Source: a virus. From it: a DNA stretch of 23,027 nucleotides. The notes below the pieces were generated by a model. That model made no database searches. It saw only the letters and a program-made list of their open reading frames with translations, and was not told the DNA's origin. The stretch spans positions 1 through 23,027 of the IMG/VR virus record IMGVR_UViG_3300044995_000486. The stretch is one strand, 5' to 3'. Of the stretch, positions 1-7,014 are shown in pieces (the stretch's first letter is position 1; each line of letters begins with the position of its first letter). Both the position numbers and the translations under genes were made by a program.

Positions 1-279
1 TATCCGGTAATTGTTCAAAGAAATATTCTTTCATCAGCATTTACATATGAAGCAGTCGCAGGATATGTTGATGTTATTGGACAAAGTTATTTTACTGCAA
101 GTTATACAAGCTTAAGTGGAATACCAACAAAAGCTTGGTTTACACCATACAATTTTAATTCTACAGATGACACTAATGTTGCTATTGTAAATTCTAGTTC
201 TTACGGATTAACAGAAACAACTGGAAATATTTCAAGTGAAATTATAAATAGAATAAATTTTATCGTTGTTAAATCATAA
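1..279 (+). CDS. C-terminal end of a probable tail-fibre/virion protein (partial)
   Basis: The frame is open from base 1 and ends with TAA at 277-279, giving the last 92 residues of a protein whose start lies outside the window. The peptide is rich in Ser, Thr, Asn, Gly and aromatic residues, begins YPVIVQRN and ends INFIVVKS, with alternating hydrophobic/polar stretches typical of beta-rich fibre tips. No catalytic motif is visible. It lies directly upstream of a fibre-like gene and reads in the same direction, so a virion structural role is inferred from composition and position only. I do not recognise a named family. Confidence 0.6.
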   Translation, partial: YPVIVQRNILSSAFTYEAVAGYVDVIGQSYFTASYTSLSGIPTKAWFTPYNFNSTDDTNVAIVNSSSYGLTETTGNISSEIINRINFIVVKS

Positions 280-284
280 AAAAT

Positions 285-312
285 GTGTTACCATTATAAA
301 CAAATGGAACAC
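285..312. terminator. Intergenic hairpin, possible terminator
   Basis: GTGTT-A-CCATT (285-295) pairs with AATGG-AACAC (303-312): a 10-bp stem with one bulged A and a 7-base loop, in the 87-base gap between two fibre-type genes. On the + strand it is not followed by a T run, so it is a weak + strand terminator. On the - strand the stem is followed by six Ts (complement of the A run at 278-283), as in an intrinsic terminator, although no - strand gene is seen. It could also be an mRNA-stabilising structure. Confidence 0.3.
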
Positions 313-366
313 TACCAGTAGAGAAGGGAAGGAATAATATTTATTAATAAATAATAAAGAAGTAAA

Positions 367-1752
367 ATGAGTATAGATTTTCGTTCTAATCAAATTAGAG
401 TTAATAAACTAATAGCTTCTGGTTCCACAGGAACTCAAGCTAAAATTTTGATTTACCCTGTTGATGTCTCGACAAATTTGTCTGGTGGTATAGATATTTC
501 TAAATTTAATACTTCAAGTATTGGCAGTGATGTTTTTTTGTATGTATCCGGTGCAATAAATACACTTGGCTTGCCAGAAAATGGCGGTGTTGTTTTTGGT
601 GGAGATGTTAAATTTTCAGGTTCAATAAACGTTTCCAGTTATGCTTCATTTGATAATAATATATTTGTTAATTCTGATTTAAATGTTTTTGGATTATCTA
701 AGTTTCAACATTCTATATTTAATCAAAATATTTATAGTTTTGCAACAGCTTCTTTTTATGGACCAATATATGGCTCTAGTGAGTTGACAATCGATGGTCT
801 TTCAACACTAAATGAAACTGTTATTTCCGGTAATTTAATAGTATTTTCTGGACTTTCCGGTTCTCTTCAAAGTCTTAGTGATGGAACTCCTTACTTAATT
901 GGTCAAGGTAACACATCTATATTTACACAATCAAATGGTTCAATTATAATTTCATCCAGCGGTGGCGAAACTCTACCAAGTGCTTCAAATGGTGCGGTAT
1001 TGGCATATTCTTCTGGCGCTTGGTCCGCTACAGATGTTGGCATATTTGGACAACCATTAATATCCTCTGGCTCTGGAAAAGCTTTTTTTTCAGATAGAGT
1101 TGTCCCTTTGCGCATTGGAACAGATGCTGATATACCATCAGATGCAGCATTGGCAATTGGTTGGAATTACAGTTCAATAGTTGTTAGAAATTCAGGTGAT
1201 ACAGATTGGCTTAATATTTGGAAAAATGTTGGAGGTACTTGGGTATACGGAACAGACGATGTAGTTTATTCATCAGGTATGATTTTACAAATTCCCTCTA
1301 ATGGACAGTTTTATATTTTAAAGGGTTCATATTCGCATTTATTTATACAGTCAGATGGAACCACCACTTTTGGAACAGACATATTTCCAACTATTTTGAA
1401 AGGTTATCCTATAACAATTGGAACAACATCAACTGTTACAGAATATAAAGGCGGCGCAAAAATTCCAGAATTTACGACAAATACAACAATATATCTTGGC
1501 AATTCTGATGAAGTGGTTTTTTTTGATACAACAACATCTGCGATTACAGGAACACTACCACCAGGAGAAAGCGGAAGAATAATAACAGTTCAAAAAATTA
1601 CAGGTTCGAATAACTATGTAATTGTTCCATTTGGTTCTGATACAATAAGAATTGCTGGTAGTGGTAGTATTACTTCATGGACAATAACAGATACTTTTAG
1701 ACATAGTTTAATTTATCGTTCTGCTGGTTCTGAATGGGTTGTAGAGTATTAG
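367..1752 (+). CDS. Tail-fibre-like virion structural protein
   Basis: 461 residues, no signal peptide, no membrane segment and no enzyme motif. The N-terminus (MSIDFRSNQIRVNKL, then AKILIYPVD) and the phrase VVFGGDVKFSGSI near residue 75 resemble the start of many phage fibre-like virion proteins. Residues 75-200 show short repeated beta-strand units with Gly/Ser/Asn turns, consistent with a beta-helical or beta-prism shaft. LSDGTPYLIGQGN followed by a Ser-rich SSSGG linker (around 170-205) looks like a boundary before a globular C-terminal region. The last 100 residues form a separate beta-rich knob ending SEWVVEY. Only a weak purine-rich stretch (AAAGAAG) precedes the ATG. Family membership is inferred from composition and by analogy; which receptor it binds cannot be read. 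Confidence 0.6.
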   Translation: MSIDFRSNQIRVNKLIASGSTGTQAKILIYPVDVSTNLSGGIDISKFNTSSIGSDVFLYVSGAINTLGLPENGGVVFGGDVKFSGSINVSSYASFDNNIFVNSDLNVFGLSKFQHSIFNQNIYSFATASFYGPIYGSSELTIDGLSTLNETVISGNLIVFSGLSGSLQSLSDGTPYLIGQGNTSIFTQSNGSIIISSSGGETLPSASNGAVLAYSSGAWSATDVGIFGQPLISSGSGKAFFSDRVVPLRIGTDADIPSDAALAIGWNYSSIVVRNSGDTDWLNIWKNVGGTWVYGTDDVVYSSGMILQIPSNGQFYILKGSYSHLFIQSDGTTTFGTDIFPTILKGYPITIGTTSTVTEYKGGAKIPEFTTNTTIYLGNSDEVVFFDTTTSAITGTLPPGESGRIITVQKITGSNNYVIVPFGSDTIRIAGSGSITSWTITDTFRHSLIYRSAGSEWVVEY

Positions 1753-1762
1753 GAGTATTAAC

Positions 1763-3187
1763 ATGCATTCTGCTGTTTCAAGTTATTTTCAAATAGAAAA
1801 CACACCAAAAGGAATTCCAGGGCTCAAATTATGGTTAAGATCAGATGATGCAATTTATTCTAATGGAACAGTTTCTCAAATCAATGATAAATCTGGAAAC
1901 GGAAAACACGCCGTCCAAAACAATCCTAGTCGTCGGCCATACTATTTTTTGAGCGGTGGAATTGGAAATTTTCCATATTGGCAAGGGGTTAGTCATTCTT
2001 CATCTGGGAGATGTTTACTAGCAGGACAAAATGGGGATTTTGATTTTTTACATAATGGTTCAGATTGGACATTAATTTATATAGCTTCTGCTCCAACAAA
2101 TAATAGTTCGCTAATATTTGGAACGCAATTTGCTTATTCTTCTGATGTTGGATTTTCCGCTTGGGAATATGCAAATCCAGGTATTACTTTTTATATGGGT
2201 AATGGAACTAGCACTGTAATTTCAAAAAATCAATTAATTGGATTTAATTCTGGTTCTTGGAATACAGCCATTTTAACCTATAAAAATTCACAAACTCCAG
2301 CATTAGAGGGTAAACTAAATAGTAGTATTGTTACAACCGCAAACAAATTAGCATCTACAACAACTGTTTCTTCTGGTAGAAAATTCGGCATTGGATCTTC
2401 TGGTACAGGTAATTTTTCTTCTACTACAAAATTCACGGAAATTATGATTTATGATAGAGCTTTAGAACAAAAAGAAATAGAAATTATAGAGAATTACATA
2501 ATGAATCGCTATATAAAATCTCCAGCTGATTTACCAGGACTTGCAGCCTGGTGGCAAGCGGATGATGTTGTTATGATTGGTCCAAACATTACTCAATTTA
2601 ACGATAAATCCGGTAACGGACGGCATGCAACAAACTCATTTGTTCTTTTTACACTTACACAATCTTCTGATCCGCAATATAATGGAAAATTTGTTGCAAT
2701 TACAAATGGAAATTCTAATCAAGCATATATACCTTCATCGTTTACTTTAAATCAACCATTTACAATTTTTGTAGTTGGAAATGGTTCAGTTGATAATTGG
2801 GAAACATTTATTGATTCTTCAAGTGGAAACAGGGTAATTTTTAGGAAAAATACAAGTAATAATTTCGTTGTTTTTGCTGGTAGTTCTGATGTTGCATTGG
2901 CAAATTTTAATGTAAAAACAAATCCTAGTATTGGTTGGTGTGAATACAATGCGGGCTCTACCAAAGGTAATGTAAATTCAAATGTCGAAATAACATTGCA
3001 AAATCCAGGAGTTAATTCACTAACACAACCAATTTTATTCGTTGGCAATAGTGGTATTTATCCAATGGCAGATGGTTCGAAATTTGCTTCTTTGTTAATT
3101 TACAACAGAATTTTAACAAAAGCAGAAAGAACTCGTGTTTTAAGATACCTTTCTGAATATTACGGAATACCAGTAACAATTTTGTAA
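1763..3187 (+). CDS. Two-domain LamG/concanavalin-like fibre protein
   Basis: 474 residues made of two tandem homologous domains. Residues 18-250 begin IPGLKLWLRSDD and carry INDKSGNGKHA; residues 257-467 begin LPGLAAWWQADD and carry FNDKSGNGRHA. Each ends with a characteristic helix-bearing segment (IMIYDRALEQKEIE and LLIYNRILTKAERT, followed by a Tyr-rich tail). This layout matches LamG-like jellyroll (concanavalin A-like lectin/glucanase) domains found in phage fibres and secreted proteins, which usually bind glycans. There is no catalytic signature, so binding rather than hydrolysis is favoured. A good AGGAG at 1751-1755 sits 7 bases before the ATG and overlaps the stop of the upstream fibre gene, suggesting coupled expression with it. 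Confidence 0.7.
   Translation: MHSAVSSYFQIENTPKGIPGLKLWLRSDDAIYSNGTVSQINDKSGNGKHAVQNNPSRRPYYFLSGGIGNFPYWQGVSHSSSGRCLLAGQNGDFDFLHNGSDWTLIYIASAPTNNSSLIFGTQFAYSSDVGFSAWEYANPGITFYMGNGTSTVISKNQLIGFNSGSWNTAILTYKNSQTPALEGKLNSSIVTTANKLASTTTVSSGRKFGIGSSGTGNFSSTTKFTEIMIYDRALEQKEIEIIENYIMNRYIKSPADLPGLAAWWQADDVVMIGPNITQFNDKSGNGRHATNSFVLFTLTQSSDPQYNGKFVAITNGNSNQAYIPSSFTLNQPFTIFVVGNGSVDNWETFIDSSSGNRVIFRKNTSNNFVVFAGSSDVALANFNVKTNPSIGWCEYNAGSTKGNVNSNVEITLQNPGVNSLTQPILFVGNSGIYPMADGSKFASLLIYNRILTKAERTRVLRYLSEYYGIPVTIL
1814..3163 (+). repeat. Tandem domain duplication inside the LamG-like gene
   Basis: The two halves of the encoded protein align from their PGLxxWxxxDD starts, through the NDKSGNG(K/R)HA motif, to the IYxRxL...E end segment. 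The second copy starts about 239 residues after the first. DNA similarity is clear only around the DKSGNG motif (near 1885 and 2602), so this is an old, diverged duplication rather than a recent one. Confidence 0.7.
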
Positions 3188-3210
3188 ATTTGATATAGAC
3201 TTTATCAAAT
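3188..3210. terminator. AT-rich hairpin after the LamG-like gene
   Basis: ATTTGATA (3188-3195) and TATCAAAT (3203-3210) form an 8-bp perfect stem with a 7-base loop, starting directly after the TAA stop and before the primase-polymerase gene. It is not followed by a T run, so intrinsic termination would be weak. It marks the boundary between the fibre block and a gene of a different functional class. Confidence 0.25.
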
Positions 3211-3240
3211 ATTGCAACATTGTTATTCTCATGTTGTGTA

Positions 3241-3837
3241 ATGAAAAGTAATACTGAACTTTTTAATTTTTTTATTTCAAATGATGTGCCAATTTTTTTA
3301 TTGCATGGAATTAAAGAAGATAAAAGTTGCACATGTGGTGTAGAAAACTGTGCGAAACCTGGAAAACATCCTTATTTTAAAATTAATTGGAAAATTGTTG
3401 CAACAACTGATAAAAAAAGATGTTGTTTTATAGAAAAAAAAATGGACAAATTAAATTTAGCTGCTGCTACTGGTAGGGTTAATCGTTTTAATGGAAAATA
3501 TTTAACAGTTATTGATATAGATAACGAAAATTCTAATTTATTAAAATTTTTACTAAGTAAAACAAAACAAACGTTTTGCTATAAAACAGGTAGCGGTTAT
3601 CATTTTTGGTTTTGGTCAAAAAAACCAATAAAAAATTCAGTTTCATTAATTGAGAATAATGTTGATATTAGGGGAACAAATGGTTATGTTGTTATTCCTC
3701 CAAGCACTCATATTTCTGGTAAAAAATATGAGGTTCTTTTAAATTCTTCTTTTTGTATTCAAGATATACCGGAGGAAATAGAAACTATTTTGAATGTAAA
3801 AAAAATCACAAGACAAAAATTATCAAGCAGAAAATAG
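3241..3837 (+). CDS. Primase-polymerase (Prim-Pol) catalytic domain, N-terminal part of a frameshifted gene
   Basis: 198 residues from the ATG at 3241. A TTG at 3220 would add seven residues but has no ribosome-binding site. Motifs follow the bifunctional DNA primase/polymerase N-terminal family in order: a Cys cluster leading into GKHP (CTCGVENCAKPGKHP, residues 30-44), LTVIDID with the metal-binding Asp pair (D92, D94), TGSGYHFWF with H121, and VDIRGTNGYVVIPPS (141-155). Family members make primers or extend DNA, usually in plasmid, phage or integrated-element replication. The frame stops at TAG 3835-3837 just after the catalytic domain. The usual C-terminal partner domain continues at once in the -1 frame past an A8 run, so this is either half of a frameshifted protein or a broken gene. 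It sits among tail and sugar genes, away from any visible replication genes. Confidence 0.8.
   Translation: MKSNTELFNFFISNDVPIFLLHGIKEDKSCTCGVENCAKPGKHPYFKINWKIVATTDKKRCCFIEKKMDKLNLAAATGRVNRFNGKYLTVIDIDNENSNLLKFLLSKTKQTFCYKTGSGYHFWFWSKKPIKNSVSLIENNVDIRGTNGYVVIPPSTHISGKKYEVLLNSSFCIQDIPEEIETILNVKKITRQKLSSRK
3798..3805 (+). promoter_or_regulatory. A8 slippery run, candidate -1 frameshift site
   Basis: Within the Prim-Pol frame the codons read GTA AAA AAA ATC, so the run provides a classic A_AAA_AAA heptamer. Slipping back one base, or adding one A by RNA polymerase slippage, joins the catalytic frame to the frame encoding the primase C-terminal domain. A strong Shine-Dalgarno-like GGAGGA lies at 3771-3776, about 22 bases upstream, further than the usual spacing for a stimulator. 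I see no strong stem-loop just downstream. A plain homopolymer sequencing error or mutation (A9 to A8) would look identical. Confidence 0.5.
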
Positions 3838-4448
3838 AAAAGTCTAATTTGTTAAAAATATGGGATCAATATAGCATAAAAGAAATAAGAGAAATGATTG
3901 ATAATAAATCAATTCTTATCCCAGAAGGAGTAAGAAATCGCACCATTTTTAGATTACTATGTTCCGATAGGGCACATGGAGCTGATAAAATTGAATTGTT
4001 AGAGAAATCACGTTTTTATAGAAAAAAATGCGAAAATTATCTAACTTTTCAAATTGAAGAATTAAACCTTATTGTAGAATCAGTTATGAAATATCCTTCA
4101 TATAATAATTCATACGAAAATACAAATTTAAAATACATTAAATGGCTTGAAAAAAACAAAATAGATAATGTAAACGAACTAAAATTAAAATTGCAAATTC
4201 TCGATGAAACTTTTTTTAGTTCATTAACAAAAGGTTCTAATTCTTCTTTGCAAATGATTACATTGACAAGAGAAGAATATTTTAAATCAAATGGAATAGA
4301 AAAATTTCCAGTTTATAAACCTTCTGTTTTAGGATCAAAACTTAGATCTCTTGGTTTTGAAAGAATAAAAACTTCAAAATGTAATTTTTGGAATGTTGAT
4401 ATAGAAAAATTTCGTGAAAATATGTTAAATTTAACAATATTAAAATAA
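3804..4448 (+). CDS. Primase C-terminal (PriCT-like) and winged-helix-like part of the Prim-Pol, in the -1 frame
   Basis: The frame is open from at least 3753 but lacks a credible start near the Shine-Dalgarno-like GGAGGA at 3771. The first in-frame ATG is at 3894 with a poor ribosome-binding site. The segment IPEGVRNRTIFRL followed by IEELNLIVESV matches the usual primase C-terminal pattern (EGxRN then a helical stretch ending in E-x2-x-IV-x-S), which normally follows a Prim-Pol domain in one polypeptide. The last 60 residues (YKPSVLGSKLRSLGFERIK, then NFWNV) look like a winged helix-turn-helix as at the ends of D5-type primases. No helicase (Walker A/B) is present. Alternative: a separate 184-aa protein starting at 3894 and still holding the whole C-terminal domain. 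Confidence 0.65.
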   Translation, partial: NHKTKIIKQKIEKSNLLKIWDQYSIKEIREMIDNKSILIPEGVRNRTIFRLLCSDRAHGADKIELLEKSRFYRKKCENYLTFQIEELNLIVESVMKYPSYNNSYENTNLKYIKWLEKNKIDNVNELKLKLQILDETFFSSLTKGSNSSLQMITLTREEYFKSNGIEKFPVYKPSVLGSKLRSLGFERIKTSKCNFWNVDIEKFRENMLNLTILK

Positions 4449-4485
4449 TTTTTTAATTCAGTTATTATATTATATATAAAAAAAT

Positions 4486-4490
4486 AGGAG
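4486..4490 (+). promoter_or_regulatory. Strong ribosome-binding site (AGGAG) of the epimerase gene
   Basis: AGGAG ends eight bases before the ATG at 4499, among the clearest Shine-Dalgarno sequences in the window; many other starts here have only A-rich leaders. It is preceded by an AT-only tract with TATATAAA (4473-4480) that could be a promoter -10 element, but in DNA this AT-rich such a string is weak evidence. Confidence 0.5.
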
Positions 4491-4498
4491 AAAATAAC

Positions 4499-5497
4499 AT
4501 GACATTATCAAAAAGAATATTAGTTTGTGGTGGTGGTGGTTTCATTGGTTCACATATGGTCGATAGATTGAAATCTGAAGGTCATTTTGTTGGAGCGGCA
4601 GACCTAAAATTTCCAGAGTTTGACAAAACTACCGCAGATATTTTCTTTCAGTGTGATTTAAGAGATCAAAAAAATTGCGATGAAATTTTCAAAAAGAATT
4701 GGGATGAAGTTTATCAATTTGCAGCTGATATGGGCGGAGCAGGATATATTTTTACTGGTGAAAACGATGCAAATGTCATGCATAATTCTGCACTTATAAA
4801 TCTTAACATAATTGAAAGATGCGTTTCTCATAAAGTAAAAAAAGTTTTATATTCAAGTAGTGCATGTATTTATCCTGCATATAATCAAACAGATCCAAAC
4901 AATCCTAAATGCTCTGAGAGCAGTGCTTACCCAGCAGCACCAGATAGTGAATATGGTTGGGAAAAGTTATTTAGTGAAAGATTATATTTGTCTTTTATGA
5001 GAAATTATGGTATTGAAGTTAGAATTGTTCGTTATCATAATATTTTTGGTCCAAAAGGGACTTGGACTGGCGGTAGAGAAAAAGCTCCTGCTGCAATATG
5101 CAGAAAAGTAGCAGAGGCTGTAGATGGTGGAACAATTGAGATATGGGGACCGGGAACGCAAACACGATCTTTTCTTTATATCGATGAATGCATCGAAGGA
5201 ACAAGAAGATTAATGGATGGAACATTTACAGGACCAGTAAATATTGGTTCTGAAGAAATGATTACCATAAATGATCTCGCTAAAATGGTTATCGATATTT
5301 CTGGCAAAAATTTGACAATAAAAAACGTAGAAGGTCCAGTTGGTGTTATGGGACGAAATTCTGACAATACTATATTAAGAAAAGAACTTAATTGGGAACC
5401 CACGCAAACTTTAAGAGAGGGAATGGAAAAAACTTACATTTGGATTTTAGATCAAGTAACTAAAATGGCTGCTGCAAAAACTGAAACAACCACTTAA
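4499..5497 (+). CDS. GDP-mannose 3,5-epimerase-like NAD-dependent sugar epimerase
   Basis: 332 residues of the extended short-chain dehydrogenase (NDP-sugar epimerase/dehydratase) family. The Rossmann NAD-binding motif is CGGGGFIGSH (G11, G14, G17). Several segments are close to plant GDP-D-mannose 3,5-epimerase: AADMGGAGYI (75-84), SSSACIYP with C123, YGWEK with Y152 and K156, RYHNIFGP (178-185), and GTWTGGREKAPAA with K195. In the known enzyme a Cys, the Tyr-x3-Lys pair and a second Lys do the catalysis, and the Cys-Lys-Lys spacing here (33 and 39 residues) is the same. The expected reaction is GDP-D-mannose to GDP-L-galactose (or the gulose epimer) in the cytoplasm. Two glycosyltransferases follow on the same strand, which fits production of a sugar donor. 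Substrate is inferred from motifs; another GDP- or NDP-hexose is possible. Confidence 0.82.
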   Translation: MTLSKRILVCGGGGFIGSHMVDRLKSEGHFVGAADLKFPEFDKTTADIFFQCDLRDQKNCDEIFKKNWDEVYQFAADMGGAGYIFTGENDANVMHNSALINLNIIERCVSHKVKKVLYSSSACIYPAYNQTDPNNPKCSESSAYPAAPDSEYGWEKLFSERLYLSFMRNYGIEVRIVRYHNIFGPKGTWTGGREKAPAAICRKVAEAVDGGTIEIWGPGTQTRSFLYIDECIEGTRRLMDGTFTGPVNIGSEEMITINDLAKMVIDISGKNLTIKNVEGPVGVMGRNSDNTILRKELNWEPTQTLREGMEKTYIWILDQVTKMAAAKTETTT

Positions 5498-5563
5498 ATT
5501 ATTATATAAAATTGTTTTATACAAAAAATTTTTTTACACCTAGATTATTTTTTGAAAATTTCT

Positions 5564-5568
5564 GGAGA
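5564..5568 (+). promoter_or_regulatory. Ribosome-binding site fixing the start of the first glycosyltransferase
   Basis: GGAGA lies six bases before the ATG at 5575. The frame is open further upstream to a TTG at 5512, but the extra 21 residues (mostly Phe, Asn, Lys) do not resemble a glycosyltransferase start and have no ribosome-binding site, whereas MKHKILFISDHP from 5575 is a typical first beta strand of the GT-B fold. Confidence 0.6.
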
Positions 5569-5574
5569 AAATTT

Positions 5575-7005
5575 ATGAAACATAAGATACTTTTTATTTC
5601 AGACCATCCGCTTTGCACATCTGGAGTCGGTATTCAGGCAAGAATGCTCATTGAAGGTTTATTAAGAACAGGTAAGTATACTTTTCGTTGTCTAGGTGGT
5701 GCAATAAGGCATGAGAATTATGATACGATTGCTGTAAATTCGGATTTTATCATAAAACCAGTCGATGGTTTTGGAACCAAAGAAATGGTAAGGCAAATTT
5801 TAATTACAGAAAGGCCTGATGCAATTATTATTTTCACCGACCCAAGACAATTTATTTGGCTTTGGGAAATGGAAGATGAAATACATCAAGTTTGTCCAAT
5901 AGCCTACTGGCACGTTTGGGATAATGATCCATATCCAAAATTTAATGAAGTGTGGTATGAAAGTACAGATTTAATAAATTGTTTATCATATAAAACATAT
6001 GAAATGTTAAAACCTAAATTTCCAGAAAAAACAAATTATATTCCTCATAGTTTTCCAAAAGATATATACAAGCCACTTCCAAAAGACACAGTTAAAAAAT
6101 TAAGAGAACAACACTTTGGAGATAAAAGTGATTGGCAAATTGGGTTATGGGTCAATCGAAACGCAACCAGAAAAATGCCAGGTGATGTAATAGAATCATT
6201 TAAAAAACACTTGGATAATTTACAAGAAAAATATGGACACAAAAAATCACTTTTGATTATGCATACAGATCCATTAGATATTGAGGGTCCAAATCTTTTT
6301 GCAATTACTGAAGCTTTGGGAGTGCAAGAAAACGTTTGGTTTTCAACGCAAAAACTTAGTTTTAGTGAAATGAATATTTTACATAATATAACAGATTATG
6401 TTGTTAATGTTTCAAAAGCCGAAGGATTTGGATTGACAACTCTTATATCTTTAATGGTTGGAAAACCAATAATTGCATTAAAAACTGGAGGATTAACCCG
6501 ACAAGTAGTTGACTGGAGAGATGGAACTGTTCATGGAGTAGCAATCGAACCAGCGGTTAGGACTCTTGTTGGTAGTCAGTTGGTTCCATATATTTATGAC
6601 GATCACGTTAACAAAGAAGAATTAACAAAAGCTTTTATGAAATTATATGAAATGACACCTGAAGAAAAAGAAATATTAGCTAAAAAAGAAATTGAATATG
6701 CAGATTTTGAATTTTCATTTGATAAAATGATAAAAGATTGGGATTTTACTTTAAGTCAATGTATTGCAAATTTTAAAGAAAACAAAAATAGACAATGGTC
6801 ATTTGAAAAAATTAATATTGTGTCAAAAAATAATCAAAATATTTCAATGACACAAGTTACTTCAAGAGTTTCCCCTTCTGTCGAAGAGACAAAATCAAAA
6901 ATTGATTTAGACGCTATTATTTCAATGAAAACAAATAAACCAAAGATAAAAAACGATTTAGATATTATTGCTTCAATAAAAACAAACAAACCAAAAGTAA
7001 AATAA
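5575..7005 (+). CDS. GT-B glycosyltransferase (GT4-like) with a repeated basic tail
   Basis: 476 residues. The N-terminal Rossmann half starts KILFISDHPLCTSGVGIQARML (residues 4-25), with the glycine-rich acceptor-side loop of GT4-like enzymes. The C-terminal donor-binding half carries WVNRNATRKMP (192-202) and KAEGFGLTTLISLMVGKPIIA (281-301). In the usual E-x7-E donor motif the first Glu (E283) is present, but the second position (291) is Ile, so donor binding may differ or be weakened. After residue 400 the protein leaves the fold with a Lys/Ser/Asn-rich tail and two copies of a 16-17 residue unit (DLDxIxSxKTNKPKxK) at the very end. It lies between the epimerase and a second glycosyltransferase, so it probably transfers a sugar to a virion, host or DNA acceptor; the acceptor is not readable. 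Confidence 0.75.
   Translation: MKHKILFISDHPLCTSGVGIQARMLIEGLLRTGKYTFRCLGGAIRHENYDTIAVNSDFIIKPVDGFGTKEMVRQILITERPDAIIIFTDPRQFIWLWEMEDEIHQVCPIAYWHVWDNDPYPKFNEVWYESTDLINCLSYKTYEMLKPKFPEKTNYIPHSFPKDIYKPLPKDTVKKLREQHFGDKSDWQIGLWVNRNATRKMPGDVIESFKKHLDNLQEKYGHKKSLLIMHTDPLDIEGPNLFAITEALGVQENVWFSTQKLSFSEMNILHNITDYVVNVSKAEGFGLTTLISLMVGKPIIALKTGGLTRQVVDWRDGTVHGVAIEPAVRTLVGSQLVPYIYDDHVNKEELTKAFMKLYEMTPEEKEILAKKEIEYADFEFSFDKMIKDWDFTLSQCIANFKENKNRQWSFEKINIVSKNNQNISMTQVTSRVSPSVEETKSKIDLDAIISMKTNKPKIKNDLDIIASIKTNKPKVK
6904..7002 (+). repeat. Two-copy 51-base repeat encoding the basic C-terminal tail
   Basis: The last 33 residues of the first glycosyltransferase are two copies of a unit read as DLDxIxSxKTNKPKxK (residues 444-460 and 461-476), with a period of 17 residues or 51 bases. 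It is rich in Lys and lies outside the catalytic fold. A basic tail could contact nucleic acid, membrane or another protein; none of these is shown. Confidence 0.6.
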
Positions 7006-7014
7006 GAGGAAACA

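Noticed and set aside
903-1115. Minus-strand open frames (for example 903-1115, 2752-3048, 3012-3332, 12827-13243, 15904-16272)
   Set aside because: They lie antisense inside strong + strand genes, have low-complexity or family-less products and no ribosome-binding sites; they are shadows.
3220-3240. TTG start extending the Prim-Pol by seven residues
   Set aside because: No Shine-Dalgarno and a Cys-rich extension without family support; the ATG at 3241 is preferred.
5512-5574. TTG start extending the first glycosyltransferase
   Set aside because: The 21 extra residues are Phe/Asn/Lys-rich with no ribosome-binding site; GGAGA and ATG at 5575 give a normal GT-B N-terminus.
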